From positions 1 to 24,626 of the forward strand of contig WJIN01000385.1 of assembly GCA_014730295.1 (NCBI GenBank): DNA of 24,626 nucleotides, given 5' to 3'. The notes under the pieces are model-generated. The model was given only the letters and a program-made list of their open reading frames with translations. It made no database searches and was not told where the DNA came from. Source of the DNA: Promethearchaeota archaeon (lineage in GTDB: Archaea > Asgardarchaeota > Lokiarchaeia > Sigynarchaeales > SOKP01). Numbering within the stretch: the first letter of the stretch is position 1; every line of letters begins with the position of its first letter. Shown here piece by piece: positions 23,800 through 24,626 of this stretch. A program made the translations under genes and the position numbers.

Positions 23800-24626
23800 C
23801 TAAGCTTGTTTTTGATAGACTACATATTTTTTGACCATATATTTCGGATGATATGATTGTTTTGCTTTTCGCAGACCGGGAACTCCTAGATCTTGCTCGC
23901 GATTTACGAAATTCGCATTTTCCTCACAACATTTTTGTAAAAACATATTATTGATTGCTTGGTATGAACCTTCATAGTATGTATGTGCCTTTTCGATATG
24001 AATCACATTAGTATCCTCATTGAGCATCTCCCCGAAGGTATATCCAGCGGGTTTTCCATCCACTAATAGGAGTCCGCCATTATAATCGAGAGCAGCATAA
24101 TGGTCCATAAATCTGTCAATTGCTATTTGTTCCTGCTCTAAATCTTCATTGGATTGGCATTCATTGATGATGCACCACTTATTTTGGAGACTTCGACATT
24201 TGTCTATCCATTCTTCAGAAACAAGGTGAAATTCATAGTCGTATTGCTCTAAAAACTTTTCTAATAGTCGTCTTTTTGAACGGTATTTGTTTCCCTCCAA
24301 CGCGATAAGGTCTTCTTTATCATACACATAATCCCAATTGACTCTATCTTCTTTAAATGCCAAGTTGAGTATCTCAAATTCTTCCATTTCTTGGAGTATT
24401 GATACTAAAGATTCTGGGACTCGGTGAATTTCACACATAGGTATATTTTTAAATAGGTTCAGAATTATTTGCTCTGGGTGTTTTCCGACAGGGGGAAAAA
24501 AGAAAACCACATCATCGGAATTGTTTTTAGGAGCTTTCCATCTTTTTAAGAAATCCTTTGAAAAAATGATCAAATGGTCTTCATTTTCCATAAATAGTGA
24601 ATGGTAATATTTTTGCCAAGCAAAGA
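23800..24626 (-). CDS. DUF2156 GNAT-fold protein, N-terminus beyond the right edge
   Basis: The frame is open from the stop at 23800 through the right end of the window. An ATG exists at 24591, but the codons before it read FAWQKYYHSLF, which matches the usual N-terminal segment of DUF2156 proteins, so the true start is probably outside. Numbering from that ATG, family motifs are YDKEDLIALEGNKYRSKRRL (90-109), EFHLVSEEW (120-128), GGLLLVDGKPAGYTFGE (172-188), HIEKAHTYYEGSYQAIN (197-213), then NREQDLGVPGLRKAKQSY near 230-247. DUF2156 shares the GNAT-like fold of the lysyl-phosphatidylglycerol synthase catalytic domain and may move acyl or aminoacyl groups. The function of this family is not established. 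There is no membrane segment, so it is cytosolic. It is upstream of and co-oriented with the HerA-like gene, 119 bases away. Confidence 0.85.
   Translation of the reverse strand, partial: FAWQKYYHSLFMENEDHLIIFSKDFLKRWKAPKNNSDDVVFFFPPVGKHPEQIILNLFKNIPMCEIHRVPESLVSILQEMEEFEILNLAFKEDRVNWDYVYDKEDLIALEGNKYRSKRRLLEKFLEQYDYEFHLVSEEWIDKCRSLQNKWCIINECQSNEDLEQEQIAIDRFMDHYAALDYNGGLLLVDGKPAGYTFGEMLNEDTNVIHIEKAHTYYEGSYQAINNMFLQKCCEENANFVNREQDLGVPGLRKAKQSYHPKYMVKKYVVYQKQA

Overview
The window is about 24.6 kb of AT-rich DNA, most likely from an archaeon of the Asgard group (Lokiarchaeia-like). The lineage is inferred from several signs. There is a geranylgeranyl-reductase-family flavoprotein, a HerA-type ATPase and an M42 aminopeptidase. 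Genes start on ATG, GTG or TTG with GGTGAT, GGAGG or GGGG Shine-Dalgarno-like boxes and have AT-rich TATA-like upstream regions, and poly-T tracts follow many of them. Large Asn-rich NosD-type surface proteins and eukaryote-like leucine-rich repeats also fit. No rRNA, tRNA, CRISPR array, transposase or integrase was seen, and the region looks like ordinary chromosome.

Layout. At the left edge a secreted protein runs off the window on the minus strand. A divergent AT-rich promoter region then leads to a two-gene plus-strand unit (804-4375). It encodes a protein with two winged-helix domains and a long TrmB-like/coiled-coil/PLD-like protein, and it is the best candidate here for an undescribed system. 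A metallo-beta-lactamase-fold hydrolase follows, convergent with a UV damage endonuclease gene (uvsE). From 6.5 to 10.9 kb there are two large minus-strand surface-protein genes: a seven-bladed FG-GAP propeller protein and a NosD-like beta-helix protein with a PGF-like C-terminal anchor. The second carries a one-base frameshift near its 5' end. The two share a similar leader (poly-T, CACGGGG, then the start codon).

After a divergent region with a perfect 11-bp dyad come the geranylgeranyl-reductase-like gene (+), a small three-helix membrane protein (-) and an SDS22-like leucine-rich-repeat protein (-). A tight plus-strand operon follows: acyl-CoA dehydrogenase, ETF beta and ETF alpha. It is a module that oxidises acyl-CoA and passes electrons to ETF; no quinone reductase or other acceptor is encoded in the window.

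The right third holds an exported alpha/beta-hydrolase fused to an eight-helix membrane domain (-), an OFA-family major-facilitator transporter (+), an M42 aminopeptidase (-), a HerA-like ATPase with a long C-terminal coiled coil (-), and a DUF2156 (GNAT-fold) protein (-). The last has an open frame that continues past the right edge, so it is treated as partial.

Most genes outside the two plus-strand units (804-4375 and the ACAD-ETF operon) appear to be single transcription units. All functional calls rest on motif recognition by eye; no database search was run.
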